A stretch of 64,000 nucleotides of DNA from OLB6 sp964467455. Its GTDB lineage: Bacteria; Bacteroidota; Ignavibacteria; Kapaibacteriales; Kapaibacteriaceae. Below are positions 1 to 12,144 of the stretch, one piece after another; position 1 is the first letter of the stretch; each line of letters opens with the position of its first letter. The stretch is from contig CAYXQJ010000003.1 in assembly GCA_964467455.1 (NCBI GenBank), positions 135,721 through 199,720 of the forward strand, in the 5' to 3' direction. The notes below the pieces were generated by a model. It was not told where the DNA came from. It searched no databases and saw nothing but the letters and a program-made list of their open reading frames with translations. The translations under genes and the position numbers were made by a program.

Positions 1-42
1 ATACACGTTGAGGTCTACTGAACCGTCCATGCGCTCTTTCCA

Positions 43-72
43 TTGGCGGGGCGGCAAATTACGGTAATTTTG
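43..72 (+). promoter_or_regulatory. Predicted secA promoter, FCB type
   Basis: TAATTTTG at 65-72 matches the Bacteroidota -7 consensus TAnnTTTG. A TTG at 43-45 lies 19 bp upstream and could be the -33 element. The secA ATG follows 33 nt after the -7 element. Prediction from sequence only. Confidence 0.5.
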
Positions 73-105
73 CCCCCTTATTCTGTTCCCGTACGAACGA
101 CCATC

Positions 106-3252
<3,147 letters not shown>

Positions 3253-3259
3253 CACTGCG

Positions 3260-4420
3260 TCACCGTCGCTCGATGAGCGACCCATCTTGAAGTTCTTCCG
3301 GCGGATGCACGACAACAACGTCATCCGCCGCGAGTCCACTTTGCACTTCTGCGGTCAATGCGGCGCGATGCCCGATGGTCACGGTGGTCTTGACCGCTTG
3401 ATCGTTCTTGATCGTGAACACGGACCACCCGCCCCCTTCACGAACGAGAGCGCTGAGGGGAACGGCGACAACATTGGGTTGTTCCCACAAGACGATACGG
3501 GCATCGGCCTTGTAGGCATCACCGAGGGCTGGCGGGATCTGCTCCAGCGATGCGATGACGTAGACGCGCTTTTCTTCGACGCCGAGTGAGGAGACCTTGA
3601 CGCGCGCTGCCGGCTCGATGCGGGTGACGGATGCGACGAGAGTGGTGCTATCGCCCCAACCGTCAAGCAAGACCTTCTGTCCCTTGCGCACTTTAACGGC
3701 ATCGGTGCTGAGCACGTCGATGACCACTTCCATCGAGGAAACATCGCCGATCTCGAACAGCGGCGTGCCGGCCATCAGCATACGCTCTTGATCTTCATAC
3801 CGGCGAAGCACAACACCACGCACCGGCGAAGTGATGTTGATGCGCTGTCCGGCAGATGCGGCAGCACCGGCGCGTGCGGCCTTTGCCGTGTACTTGGCCA
3901 TCACGATACGCGACTGTGCGGCATCAAGCTGCGCCTTGAGTTGCTCGAATGCATCGCGGGCGTTCTCGGCCTGCTCTTTGGCGACGGCACCGGACGCTTC
4001 GAGGCGCTTCGTGCGCTCGGCGCGACGTTCTGCCTGTTCGACCATCGGCTTGAGCGCCGTCACGGTCTGCTCGGCTTCTTTGAGCTGGGCCTCTGCCGCT
4101 TCGGCATTGGCGATAGCAGAAGAGCGCTGACGCTCATCAAGCGAGGGCGGTGAGTACCAGGCGATCACTTGTCCTGCTTCGACAACGTCGCCCGGTTCGA
4201 GTTCGATGCGGGAGATCGTACCCGTGACCGGCATCGAGACCGTGAACTTGTCTTTCACCCGCGTCATCGCTTCGGCATCGATCGTTGAGAGTAACACTTC
4301 GCGTTTCACGGTGTGGGTGTCCACCATGATGGGTTTCGGGAGCATGGAGACGATGATGACTGCAACGACAGCGATCGCTGTGATGATCCATCCAAGATGT
4401 CGAGGACGTTTGAGTTTCAT
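3260..4420 (-). CDS. HlyD/MacA-type periplasmic adaptor (membrane fusion protein)
   Basis: This is the periplasmic adaptor of an ABC-type exporter, linking an inner-membrane transporter to an outer-membrane channel or partner. About 386 aa: an N-terminal membrane anchor (roughly residues 10-28), a barrel-sandwich/lipoyl half (VTGTISRIELEPGDVV), a long Ala/Glu-rich coiled-coil hairpin (about residues 95-190), the second lipoyl half (ITSPVRGVVLRRYEDQ) and beta-barrel domains. The ATG at 4420 lies 1 bp after the permease stop; a GTG at 4429 would overlap it. Last gene of a three-gene operon with the FtsX permease and the ATPase, which argues for a MacAB- or LolCDE-like system. Substrate unknown. 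Confidence 0.9.
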   Translation of the reverse strand: MKLKRPRHLGWIITAIAVVAVIIVSMLPKPIMVDTHTVKREVLLSTIDAEAMTRVKDKFTVSMPVTGTISRIELEPGDVVEAGQVIAWYSPPSLDERQRSSAIANAEAAEAQLKEAEQTVTALKPMVEQAERRAERTKRLEASGAVAKEQAENARDAFEQLKAQLDAAQSRIVMAKYTAKAARAGAAASAGQRINITSPVRGVVLRRYEDQERMLMAGTPLFEIGDVSSMEVVIDVLSTDAVKVRKGQKVLLDGWGDSTTLVASVTRIEPAARVKVSSLGVEEKRVYVIASLEQIPPALGDAYKADARIVLWEQPNVVAVPLSALVREGGGWSVFTIKNDQAVKTTVTIGHRAALTAEVQSGLAADDVVVVHPPEELQDGSLIERR

Positions 4421-4421
4421 A

Positions 4422-6785
4422 TCATTCACGAGATTTTAGGACTGCGATGAGGTCGAGCTTTCGCAAACGCCGACGCAACAGCAGGCCGGTTAACAGTGCG
4501 ACCGACGTGATCGTCAGGACGCCAAGACCAAAATTGCGGAATGTCAACATTGCCGGAAAACGCATGAGATCGGAGGCAAACGCCGTGGGCAGCCACAGCA
4601 CCACGAGCGATCCAATGAACGCACCAACAGGAATGGCCAACAACGTGAGGATCATCTGCTCACCCAAGAGGATGATGGTGATCTCCATGCTGGTCAGGCC
4701 CAGGATACGCAGACTTGCGAGCTCAGTTGCACGCTCGCTCAGTGCGATCCGAGCTGAGTTATACACGACGCCGAAGGCGATGATCACGGCGAACAGGACC
4801 ATGTAGAACGTTGAGATGTCCATGTTCTCACGATAATTATCGTTGAAGCTCTGGATCGCGGTCTTGCGGACCATGACACTTGAGACGGCGGGAGTGGCCT
4901 TCACTGATCGAGAGAACTCTTCGACCGCTCCTGGGTCGAGCAGCACATAGGCACCACTCACACTCCCCTGTTCTCGTAGCAATGCGTTGAGCGCCGGAGA
5001 CGGCATATAGGCCTGCACACCGAACATCTCACTGACCGTGCCGGAAAGTGGTACGCGCAATTCGCGGCGGTCACCCTCCAGCAGCTTCACCGTCACGGTG
5101 TCGCCGATCCTGAGTTGAAGGGATTCTGCGAGGTAGTCTGTCAAGGTCAGACCATGCGCTGCGAGGACGATCGGGCGTCCGTGCATATCCACGACACGGT
5201 TTAGGTCAGCTCGTTCATCAATACTTGTGATCGCCAGTCGCTTGGTATGCTGACCATTGACGAGATCAACGGGTACGGCGCGGAAGGTCTCCACACTCAA
5301 CACACCGGGAAGATGCTGCAAGTCATAGACAACCGTTGATGAGCGATTCTGTGCGAACGCTACTACGGCATCACTTCGCATCGCGCTGTTGAACTGTACG
5401 TCCATCAGCGTATCGAACATGTCGAACATGCTTCTGCCGATCACAAGAATGGCCATGGCCAGACCGATCATCACCACGCCGATGGCTGACTTGACGGGAC
5501 GACGTTCAATATTCCGCCAGATCATCGCCATGACCGGATCGAGTCGCCGAAACATCGGAAGCCGCTCGAACACTCCCGGCTTGAAGGTCTTCGGCGCTTC
5601 CGGACGCATTGCTTCGGCCGGCGGCAGTTTGATCACCGTCCGCACCGCACCAATGGCTCCCATCACAGCTGCGACAGCCGAGAGCACCATCGATCCGGCG
5701 ATCACACCATTCGGCATATCAAATCGCAGCACCGGGAATCGATAGAAGCGCGCATACAACTCCGTCATAGCCACGCCGAGATACTGTCCGCCGATCAGAC
5801 CAAGGATCGAGCCGGCCAGGACCGCCACTAAGGCAAAGCCGATATAGTGCATGCCGATCTGCGTGTTGCTGTATCCGAACGACTTCAAGATCGCGATCGA
5901 CATCCGCTGCGTGCCAACAAGACGCAACAGAGCAATGTTCAACAAGAAGATCGCCACACCAAGGAAGATCGTCGGCACGATGAACGACTGCACCTGCACC
6001 TGCTTGATCTCGTCGGACAAAAAGCGATGCGACGTTTGTTCACTGCGGTCGATAGCCCCGATCGAACCGTACGGTTTCAAGATCAAGTCGACCTCATCCT
6101 TCACGCTGGACACATCGGCACCTGGATCGAGTTTGATCACGGCACTATTGAATGCACCATTCATGTCAAAGGCGGCGGCCAGTGCCTTGCGTCCCATCCA
6201 CAGAATACCATAGCGCTTATTGTCGATCAACATCGTCCCGGGCCGCATCTCCAAGATGTATTCCGGCTGCAAGGCCGTACCCACGACCGTGAGCCGGCGC
6301 CACCGCGTGTTGATCACCGCATTGAACTGATCGCCCGGATGAAAGTCATTCGCTTCAGCAAACGCCGTCGAGATGATCACTTCATCATCACGACGTTCAT
6401 CCACCCATCGTCCACTCTTCAAATGCAACTTGTTGAGAAGGGGCTGACCATTCTCCGGTATCGACAGGATCGTCGCCGATGCCGGTTCTGCAACATCAGG
6501 TAGATCCAGCATCACCTCAGACACGACCCGTGTCTCTACCAGCGCAACGCCCGGCACGGCCAAGATCCGCTCGCGCACACTCTCCGGCACACGGCGCGCG
6601 GTGAGGAAGACATCGGCGAATTGCGACGCATCGTAATACGCCGCTTGCGTCAGGATCAACGAGGTCTCGACGCTACGGAACGTGACGAAGTTGGCGATGC
6701 CGCAGGCGATCACCACCACGATGGCGATAAGCTGGCCTCGCAGGTGGCGGATCTCCCGGAACAATTTCGTGGTGAGTGCCTGCAT
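4422..6785 (-). CDS. ABC transporter permease with two FtsX domains
   Basis: This is the membrane subunit of a MacB/LolC-type ABC system, about 787 aa. A transmembrane helix near residues 20-40 is followed by a large MacB-PCD-like periplasmic domain. A first FtsX bundle follows (FIVPTIFLGVAIFLLNIALL onward), then a second anchor and periplasmic domain, and a second FtsX bundle (FYMVLFAVIIAFGVVYN to the C-terminus). The duplicated architecture resembles the YbbP/FtsX-like family, in which one polypeptide supplies both halves of the transporter. The ATG at 6785 is 5 bp after the ATPase stop; a GTG at 6797 is less likely. An AGGGGGC heptamer directly abuts this ATG. Confidence 0.92.
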   Translation of the reverse strand: MQALTTKLFREIRHLRGQLIAIVVVIACGIANFVTFRSVETSLILTQAAYYDASQFADVFLTARRVPESVRERILAVPGVALVETRVVSEVMLDLPDVAEPASATILSIPENGQPLLNKLHLKSGRWVDERRDDEVIISTAFAEANDFHPGDQFNAVINTRWRRLTVVGTALQPEYILEMRPGTMLIDNKRYGILWMGRKALAAAFDMNGAFNSAVIKLDPGADVSSVKDEVDLILKPYGSIGAIDRSEQTSHRFLSDEIKQVQVQSFIVPTIFLGVAIFLLNIALLRLVGTQRMSIAILKSFGYSNTQIGMHYIGFALVAVLAGSILGLIGGQYLGVAMTELYARFYRFPVLRFDMPNGVIAGSMVLSAVAAVMGAIGAVRTVIKLPPAEAMRPEAPKTFKPGVFERLPMFRRLDPVMAMIWRNIERRPVKSAIGVVMIGLAMAILVIGRSMFDMFDTLMDVQFNSAMRSDAVVAFAQNRSSTVVYDLQHLPGVLSVETFRAVPVDLVNGQHTKRLAITSIDERADLNRVVDMHGRPIVLAAHGLTLTDYLAESLQLRIGDTVTVKLLEGDRRELRVPLSGTVSEMFGVQAYMPSPALNALLREQGSVSGAYVLLDPGAVEEFSRSVKATPAVSSVMVRKTAIQSFNDNYRENMDISTFYMVLFAVIIAFGVVYNSARIALSERATELASLRILGLTSMEITIILLGEQMILTLLAIPVGAFIGSLVVLWLPTAFASDLMRFPAMLTFRNFGLGVLTITSVALLTGLLLRRRLRKLDLIAVLKSRE

Positions 6786-6790
6786 GCCCC

Positions 6791-7516
6791 CTACCACGTG
6801 ATCTCGCGAGGTGGCTTACGGAAGGTGTTTACCGTCTGTTCGATCACTTCACCGGAGCGCATCCGCACCACACGGTCGGCCATATCGGCGATGCTGGCAT
6901 TGTGCGTGATGAGGGCAACGGTTGCGTTGAGTTCTTTGTGAACGCGCTCGATCACTTCGAGCACCAAGACGCCGGTGTTGAAGTCGAGAGCGCCGGTGGG
7001 TTCATCACACAACAACACATCGGGACGTTTGGCGATGGCGCGAGCAATGGCGACCCGCTGTTGTTCACCACCGGAGAGCTGCGACGGGAAGTGATTGCGT
7101 CGTTCTGCCAGTCCCACGAGTTCGAGAGCATCCTCCGGCGTCATTGGATCATCGGCGATGTCGGTGACCAACCGCACGTTCTCAAGCGCCGTCAGACTCG
7201 GAATGATGTTGTAGAATTGAAAGACGAAGCCGACGGCCCTGCGCCGGAAGGACGTGAGCTCCGAATCGGTGGCATGCGTCAGGTCTTGATCGCGGTACCG
7301 AACCGTCCCGGTCGAAGGCACGTCGAGTCCGCCGAGAATATTGAGCAACGTGGACTTCCCGCTCCCGGATGCGCCGAGGATGACCAGGAGTTCACCTTCG
7401 TGGATCGACAGTGAGACGTCGCGGAGCGCTTCGACCTTCACCTCGCCCATCGAATAGACCTTTGAGACGTGGTTCACGTCAAAGATCACCGGTCCGTGTT
7501 CATGTGTGCTATCCAT
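6791..7516 (-). CDS. ABC transporter ATP-binding protein (LolD/MacB type)
   Basis: This is the cytoplasmic ATPase that powers the downstream FtsX-type permease. The 241-residue length is normal for LolD-like subunits. Walker A is GASGSGKST, the Q-loop lies near FQFYNIIPS, the signature is LSGGEQQRVAIARAI, Walker B is VLLCDEPTGALD, and the switch His is in LITHN. First gene of the exporter operon, 40 bp downstream of the phosphoesterase gene in the same direction, so it could be read through from the sugar operon. A weak -7-like stretch (GTAGTTTG) precedes the start. Confidence 0.95.
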   Translation of the reverse strand: MDSTHEHGPVIFDVNHVSKVYSMGEVKVEALRDVSLSIHEGELLVILGASGSGKSTLLNILGGLDVPSTGTVRYRDQDLTHATDSELTSFRRRAVGFVFQFYNIIPSLTALENVRLVTDIADDPMTPEDALELVGLAERRNHFPSQLSGGEQQRVAIARAIAKRPDVLLCDEPTGALDFNTGVLVLEVIERVHKELNATVALITHNASIADMADRVVRMRSGEVIEQTVNTFRKPPREITW

Positions 7517-7556
7517 AGCGGGCGCAAACTACGGACAACCTCATTGCGAAGTTGCG

Positions 7557-8345
7557 TTAGCTCACGTCACGCAACGTGATCTCTCCATCGTGGTCGATGG
7601 TCACATACTGTGACGGTTTATCGGTCCAGCATCCCGAATTCACATAGGTCACGCCATCAACCTCTTTGTGCACGGCCTGATGGGTGTGTCCGCAGAACAC
7701 GGCATGGGCCTCGTGTCGGCGTCGCGCATGGTTGACGGCATCGGTGCCGACCTTATCGCTCATCCGTAACCACTTCTTGCTGGTCCTCTTCACCCACCGA
7801 CTCACGCGGTGTTTGGGGTCAAGTTTCTGCAACATCAGATAGGCCGTCGACGCTACAGCAGTGACCACAACATGTTCGGTGATCCACTTATCAAACTGAT
7901 GTCCGTGGATGGCGAGATATCGCTTGCCCCCTACCTCGAACACATACTCTTCGTGCACAGGAACACCGAGTAGGTGGGATAGGATCTCAGCAACGCCGCC
8001 GTCGTGATTACCGATCACCCAAACAACTTCGATCCCACGGCGAGGGTTGGACATCTTGCGCAAATACGACAGCACCTTCCAATCGTCCTTTGTGAGACGT
8101 TTGAAGTTGAGATCATCAAAGACGTCGCCGTTCAGGATCAACCGACCGTAGTGATACGAGCGCAGGAGCGCCAGAAGTCGTTTCGACCGTGAGACATCAC
8201 TGCCGAGATGAATATCGGAGACGATGATCGTATCGATGTTGGTCTCATGATCGAGTTCGATCGGCGTCAGCTCCGGATCGAGAGCGAACTCACGCTCTTC
8301 AAACTCGGTCATCTGTTCTTCGGAATGCATACAGATGCTGATCAA
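7557..8345 (-). CDS. LpxH-like metallophosphoesterase
   Basis: A calcineurin-type phosphoesterase of about 262 aa. All metal-binding motifs are present: SDIHLG, NGDVFD, GNHD, HGHQFD and GHTHQ. This arrangement is typical of UDP-2,3-diacylglucosamine pyrophosphatases (LpxH/LpxI-like) and of relatives acting on other pyrophosphate or phosphate esters. The first ATG overlaps the upstream desaturase gene by 47 bp. ATGs at 8330 (MHSEEQM) and 8312 (MTEFEE) are equally plausible starts. As the last gene of the sugar operon it could cleave a lipid- or nucleotide-linked intermediate, but that is inference. Confidence 0.85.
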   Translation of the reverse strand: MISICMHSEEQMTEFEEREFALDPELTPIELDHETNIDTIIVSDIHLGSDVSRSKRLLALLRSYHYGRLILNGDVFDDLNFKRLTKDDWKVLSYLRKMSNPRRGIEVVWVIGNHDGGVAEILSHLLGVPVHEEYVFEVGGKRYLAIHGHQFDKWITEHVVVTAVASTAYLMLQKLDPKHRVSRWVKRTSKKWLRMSDKVGTDAVNHARRRHEAHAVFCGHTHQAVHKEVDGVTYVNSGCWTDKPSQYVTIDHDGEITLRDVS

Positions 8346-9075
8346 AGTAGTTCTCGGGGAACGGCTGTCCTAGACCATAGCCGCGTGGTTTTTTATCGAG
8401 TGGTCGGTATGCCGTGCCAAAGAGCCAGTCCCACACGGCGATCTTCGTCGAGAAGTTCTTGTTGTGCGCCTCCTCATCAGTGGCATGATGCCAACGGTGC
8501 ATCTCGGGTCCGTTGATCAGGTACTGCAGCGGACCACTCTTGACGTTGATGTTCGAGTGGATGTACATGCCCCATACGGCGTCAATACACCCTTTGATGA
8601 TCGCGACCTCCGGTGATGCCAACAAGACGATCGGTGCGAACTCGATCGTTTGATTGATCATGATCTCCAAGGAGTGCGACCTACTCCCGCTCAACCAATC
8701 CACTTCGGTGGCGGAATGATGTGCCTCATGCGTTCGCCACAACACTCCGCTGTGATGCTGCCATCGATGGAACCAGTAGATGTAGAGATCGTGTACTACC
8801 AGGAAGATCACGACCTGCACGACGATCGGCAAGTCACGTATCACATGAATTCGTTCGAAGGGGGCGAGCGTGTCGATCACCGAGATCAGCCAACCGATGA
8901 ACAGACTCAGGATGTAACTCTGAACGAGGGTATACCAGAACAGATCATTGAAGAAGCCCCGACGGAACAGCGGTTGACCGGCTTGATACGGCCACAGACG
9001 CTCGCAGGCGATCAACAAGAACGCTGAAACAACGGTGATCACGAAGGTTGTCAGTGCGAGAGCGCCACTTGGCAT
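8299..9075 (-). CDS. Sterol desaturase / fatty acid hydroxylase family protein
   Basis: An integral membrane di-iron oxygenase-family protein of 258 aa. At least four hydrophobic helices are visible. The histidine clusters that bind iron in this family are present: HDLYIYWFHRWQH, THEAHHS and HRWHH. Members hydroxylate or desaturate lipids or cleave ether lipids; the substrate cannot be told here. Its ATG overlaps the TAA of the NeuB-type gene by one base (TAATG), so it is co-translated with the sugar genes, an unusual partner for a NeuB-type pathway. Confidence 0.88.
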   Translation of the reverse strand: MPSGALALTTFVITVVSAFLLIACERLWPYQAGQPLFRRGFFNDLFWYTLVQSYILSLFIGWLISVIDTLAPFERIHVIRDLPIVVQVVIFLVVHDLYIYWFHRWQHHSGVLWRTHEAHHSATEVDWLSGSRSHSLEIMINQTIEFAPIVLLASPEVAIIKGCIDAVWGMYIHSNINVKSGPLQYLINGPEMHRWHHATDEEAHNKNFSTKIAVWDWLFGTAYRPLDKKPRGYGLGQPFPENYFDQHLYAFRRTDDRV

Positions 9076-9971
9076 TAGACGGTCTCCGTTGCAGACGGCA
9101 CCCGACGGAGCTTTGCGCGAACACCAAGTTCACTGTCGTAGACGCGCTTGACGCCATCGCCCATGGCCGCTTCGATGTCGCGGATATCTTTGACCATGCG
9201 CTGAAGGCCGCCGATCTCGACCGACGCTGCTTGATCAGTACCCCACATCGCTCGATCGATCGTGATGTGTCGTTCAACGAACGAAGCACCCATTGCTACG
9301 GCAGCATAGGTCGTAGCCAGGCCGGTCTCGTGTCCCGAATATCCGATCGGGATCGAAGGGTAGAGTCCACGAAGGGTCTTGATCATCCGCATGTTGAGTT
9401 CTTCAACGCGGCACGGATACGCACTCGTAGCGTGGGCGATCAACAACCGTGATGGATCCAGCACCGCAACAGCATCGGCGATCTCTTCCATCGTGGACAT
9501 GCCGGTAGAGATCATCAGTACCTTGCCAGAGGCCTGCATGGCTTGCAGCAAGGCGTGGTCGGTTAGCGATGCCGAGGCGGCTTTGTAGAATGGCACTTCA
9601 AAATGTTCTTCCATGAAGCTAACGGCACCTTCATCCCAGCACGATACCGTCCAGTCGATGCCCTTCATGGCACAGTAGCGTTCGATCTCACGGTAGTCAT
9701 CAGCGTCGAACTCTACCTTGTGTCGGTAGTCGATGTAGGTCATCCGACCCCACGGTGTATCACGCTCGATGTGCCACTGGTCCTTCGGCACACAGAGCTC
9801 CGGCGTGCGCTTCTGGAACTTCACACAGTCGGCGCCGGCAGAGACAGCGCCGTCGATCATCAACTTGGCGATGTCGACCGAACCGTTATGATTGATGCCG
9901 ATCTCGCCGATCACGTATACCGGATGTCCGTCGCCAATGAGGCGTCCGTTGACATTGATCTCTCGTTGCAT
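9075..9971 (-). CDS. NeuB-type N-acetylneuraminate/nonulosonate synthase, no SAF domain
   Basis: NeuB-family enzymes condense phosphoenolpyruvate with an aldose (usually an N-acylated aminohexose) to make a nonulosonic acid. The 298-aa protein shows the TIM-barrel family motifs IGEIGINHNG, AGADCVKFQKR, ISTGMSTMEEI and GYSGHETG, and the metal-binding stretch VERHITIDRAMWGTDQAASVE. It ends right after the barrel. The C-terminal antifreeze-like SAF domain of classical NeuB, which completes the partner's active site, is absent. The ATG at 9971 follows the SDR stop by 8 bp. The neighbours (aminotransferase, split transketolase, cytidylyltransferase) suggest an unusual acceptor sugar. Confidence 0.9.
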   Translation of the reverse strand: MQREINVNGRLIGDGHPVYVIGEIGINHNGSVDIAKLMIDGAVSAGADCVKFQKRTPELCVPKDQWHIERDTPWGRMTYIDYRHKVEFDADDYREIERYCAMKGIDWTVSCWDEGAVSFMEEHFEVPFYKAASASLTDHALLQAMQASGKVLMISTGMSTMEEIADAVAVLDPSRLLIAHATSAYPCRVEELNMRMIKTLRGLYPSIPIGYSGHETGLATTYAAVAMGASFVERHITIDRAMWGTDQAASVEIGGLQRMVKDIRDIEAAMGDGVKRVYDSELGVRAKLRRVPSATETV

Positions 9972-9979
9972 GGTCTCTC

Positions 9980-10795
9980 CTACCAAATAGTGAATCCACC
10001 GTCCACGATCAGATTGTGTCCGGTCATGTAACTCGAAGCGTCACTTGCCAGGTACAGCAAGGCGCCCATGTAATCATCAGCTTGTGCCATTCTTCCCAGC
10101 GGGGTGCGGTCGCTGTACAGATCCACGAAGTGGTCGGGCTGTCCGTTTTCGACACCGCCAGGTGAAAGTGTATTGACGCGGACACCATTGCGGCCCCAAT
10201 ACGCAGCAAGGTACTTAGTGAGCATCACCACTGCACCTTTGCTCACCGGATAGGCAACACTCTTGAAGAACATCTGTGTACCGTCCGGTGCCACGTACAG
10301 GGATTGGTTGGGCGCAACGACGCCGTAGGTCGATGCGATGTTGATGATACTGCCTTGTCCTTGGCGTACCATCGTTGGACCAAAGGTCTGACAGCACAAG
10401 AACATTCCCGCCACGTTCACATCCATCACCTTGCGAAAGAGCTCCGGCGGGTAGTTCTCAAATCTTGAGGCGTCGACACTTGAAGATGCGTTCTCGACCA
10501 TGTCGTTGATCGCCGCATTATTGACGAGGATGTCGATCGTCTCGAACCGATCTACGATCTTGTCGCGGGCCGTACGGATCGAATCAACATCCGTCACATC
10601 GGCCATTACGGCCATATGGGCCGGACCAAGTTGATCGGCGAGTTCCGTCACAGCATTGCCATCAAGATCGATCGCGATCACTGATGCGCCGGCCGAAGCC
10701 AAGGCGATACAGTGGTGTCGACCGATCAGTCCTGTTGCACCGGTGACGATCGCAACCTTTCCTTCCAGGTCGAACATGCCCAGATCGTTCGTCAT
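9980..10795 (-). CDS. Short-chain dehydrogenase/reductase (SDR)
   Basis: A cytoplasmic NAD(P)-dependent oxidoreductase of about 271 aa with a Rossmann fold. The coenzyme motif TGATGLIG, the NNA motif (LVNNAAIND), the catalytic Ser region (INIAST) and the catalytic pair in YPVSKGA are all visible. It probably oxidises or reduces a hydroxyl/keto group of the sugar intermediate made in this operon. The ATG at 10795 lies 2 bp after the aminotransferase stop; a GTG at 10801 would overlap it as GTGA. Confidence 0.9.
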   Translation of the reverse strand: MTNDLGMFDLEGKVAIVTGATGLIGRHHCIALASAGASVIAIDLDGNAVTELADQLGPAHMAVMADVTDVDSIRTARDKIVDRFETIDILVNNAAINDMVENASSSVDASRFENYPPELFRKVMDVNVAGMFLCCQTFGPTMVRQGQGSIINIASTYGVVAPNQSLYVAPDGTQMFFKSVAYPVSKGAVVMLTKYLAAYWGRNGVRVNTLSPGGVENGQPDHFVDLYSDRTPLGRMAQADDYMGALLYLASDASSYMTGHNLIVDGGFTIW

Positions 10796-10797
10796 GC

Positions 10798-12144
10798 TCA
10801 CACGGCCTCCTTGCTCGAACGAGGTTTTGTATTGAACCCGGAGGTCTTTCGAAACACCGGCTGCATGGGATCGCCTGCCAGACGATGTCGCACTGTGTCT
10901 GTGCGGACGGCATCGTCGAGGAGCGGCAATACCTCAGCATACGCTCCCAACACGGTGGCGATGTCAGTGTCGGTGTGCGAATAACAGACGTTGTGAAAGC
11001 CGCCCCAGAGGATACCGCGACGGAGTAGTTCTTGCTGGACGAAAGACTTCATCAACAGTGGATCACCGGCATGCGGATCGAAGGTAACGACCGACCGACA
11101 ATCAAAGCCCTTCGCCGATGTATAGGCCAAACCGAGCTGGTGTGCCACGGCATTATATCCATCTCGCAACTGCTTGCCGGTGTGAGCGATCGCCGGGATC
11201 ACCGCATTCATCGACATGAATTCGATGGTGGCTTTCGCCGCCGCCAACGACAATGCCTCGCCACCGAACGTCGTGTAGAAGAAGACATCGCCATCGAGCA
11301 GCGACATCACTTCTCTTCTCCCCGTAAGGATGGAAAGGGGCATGCCATTCGCCACCGCTTTCGAAAAACAGGCAAGGTCGGCACGAACACCAAAATGTTC
11401 CTGCGCGCCCCCTAACGACAGACGGAAACCCGTCCACATCTCATCAAAAATGAGGAGTACACCATGATGATCGCAGACACGGCGCAACTCCTGTAGAAAG
11501 TCGGCTTGTGGCGCATCGAATACGGTCGGCTCCAAGATCACGGCCGCCGTGTCATCGTCGATCGCATTGATCACCGACTCGATATCGTTGTAGGCGAAGG
11601 TATACGAGAGACCTTGCGTTGCCGGTGGAACGCCGCGGCTTCGATCGGTGGTGCCAATGTACCAGTCATGCCAACCGTGATAGCCGCAACAGAGAACGGT
11701 ATCGCGGTGGGTGTAGGCGCGGGCAAGGCGGATCGCTGCCGACGTCACGTCAGCGCCGGTCTTACTAAAGCGGACCATCTCCGCGTTCGGTACAAGACTG
11801 TGGACGAGCTCGGCCACCTCGACCTCGAGTGGATGCATCAGTGAGAACGTGATGCCGTCAGTGAGCTGACGACGGATCGCATCATCGACATAGGGAAAGG
11901 CATAGCCGAGTGAGATCGGGCCAACACCCATCGTAAGATCGATGAATTCGTTGCCGTCAACATCCCACAGGTGTCCCCCTTTGCCGCGATGTGCGAACAC
12001 GGGAGCGACACCGCGTACATGCTGTCCCGGACCTTTCGCAAGTGTTTGTGTGGCACTCGGGATCAACCGTTCTGCACGTTCCAGCAACGTCGATGAACGA
12101 CCGATCGACGGGAACGCTGTCTCAGCCGATGACGGACGGGACAT
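10798..12144 (-). CDS. Class-III PLP aminotransferase, glutamate-1-semialdehyde aminomutase-like
   Basis: A PLP fold-type I enzyme of about 448 aa, most like GSA aminomutase and the class-III transaminases found in surface-sugar loci. The conserved N-terminal block DVDGNEFIDLTMGVGPISLG is followed by FSKTGADVTSAAIRLARA, the PLP-Asp region LLIFDEMWTGFR and the Schiff-base Lys in CFSKAVANGMP. The usual GSA-AM GKIIGGG-type context around that Lys is replaced, so a haem role (hemL) is unlikely. Its place between split transketolase and SDR suggests it aminates an aldehyde or keto-sugar. ATG 12144 overlaps the transketolase gene by 23 bp. Confidence 0.85.
   Translation of the reverse strand: MSRPSSAETAFPSIGRSSTLLERAERLIPSATQTLAKGPGQHVRGVAPVFAHRGKGGHLWDVDGNEFIDLTMGVGPISLGYAFPYVDDAIRRQLTDGITFSLMHPLEVEVAELVHSLVPNAEMVRFSKTGADVTSAAIRLARAYTHRDTVLCCGYHGWHDWYIGTTDRSRGVPPATQGLSYTFAYNDIESVINAIDDDTAAVILEPTVFDAPQADFLQELRRVCDHHGVLLIFDEMWTGFRLSLGGAQEHFGVRADLACFSKAVANGMPLSILTGRREVMSLLDGDVFFYTTFGGEALSLAAAKATIEFMSMNAVIPAIAHTGKQLRDGYNAVAHQLGLAYTSAKGFDCRSVVTFDPHAGDPLLMKSFVQQELLRRGILWGGFHNVCYSHTDTDIATVLGAYAEVLPLLDDAVRTDTVRHRLAGDPMQPVFRKTSGFNTKPRSSKEAV

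Noticed and set aside
1..105. Partial gene at the left edge
   Set aside because: The stretch is too short, holds a plausible secA promoter, and shows no convincing coding frame.
10798..12144. hemL (glutamate-1-semialdehyde aminomutase for haem synthesis)
   Set aside because: The active-site Lys context differs and the gene is embedded in a sugar operon, so only the fold-level family is claimed.
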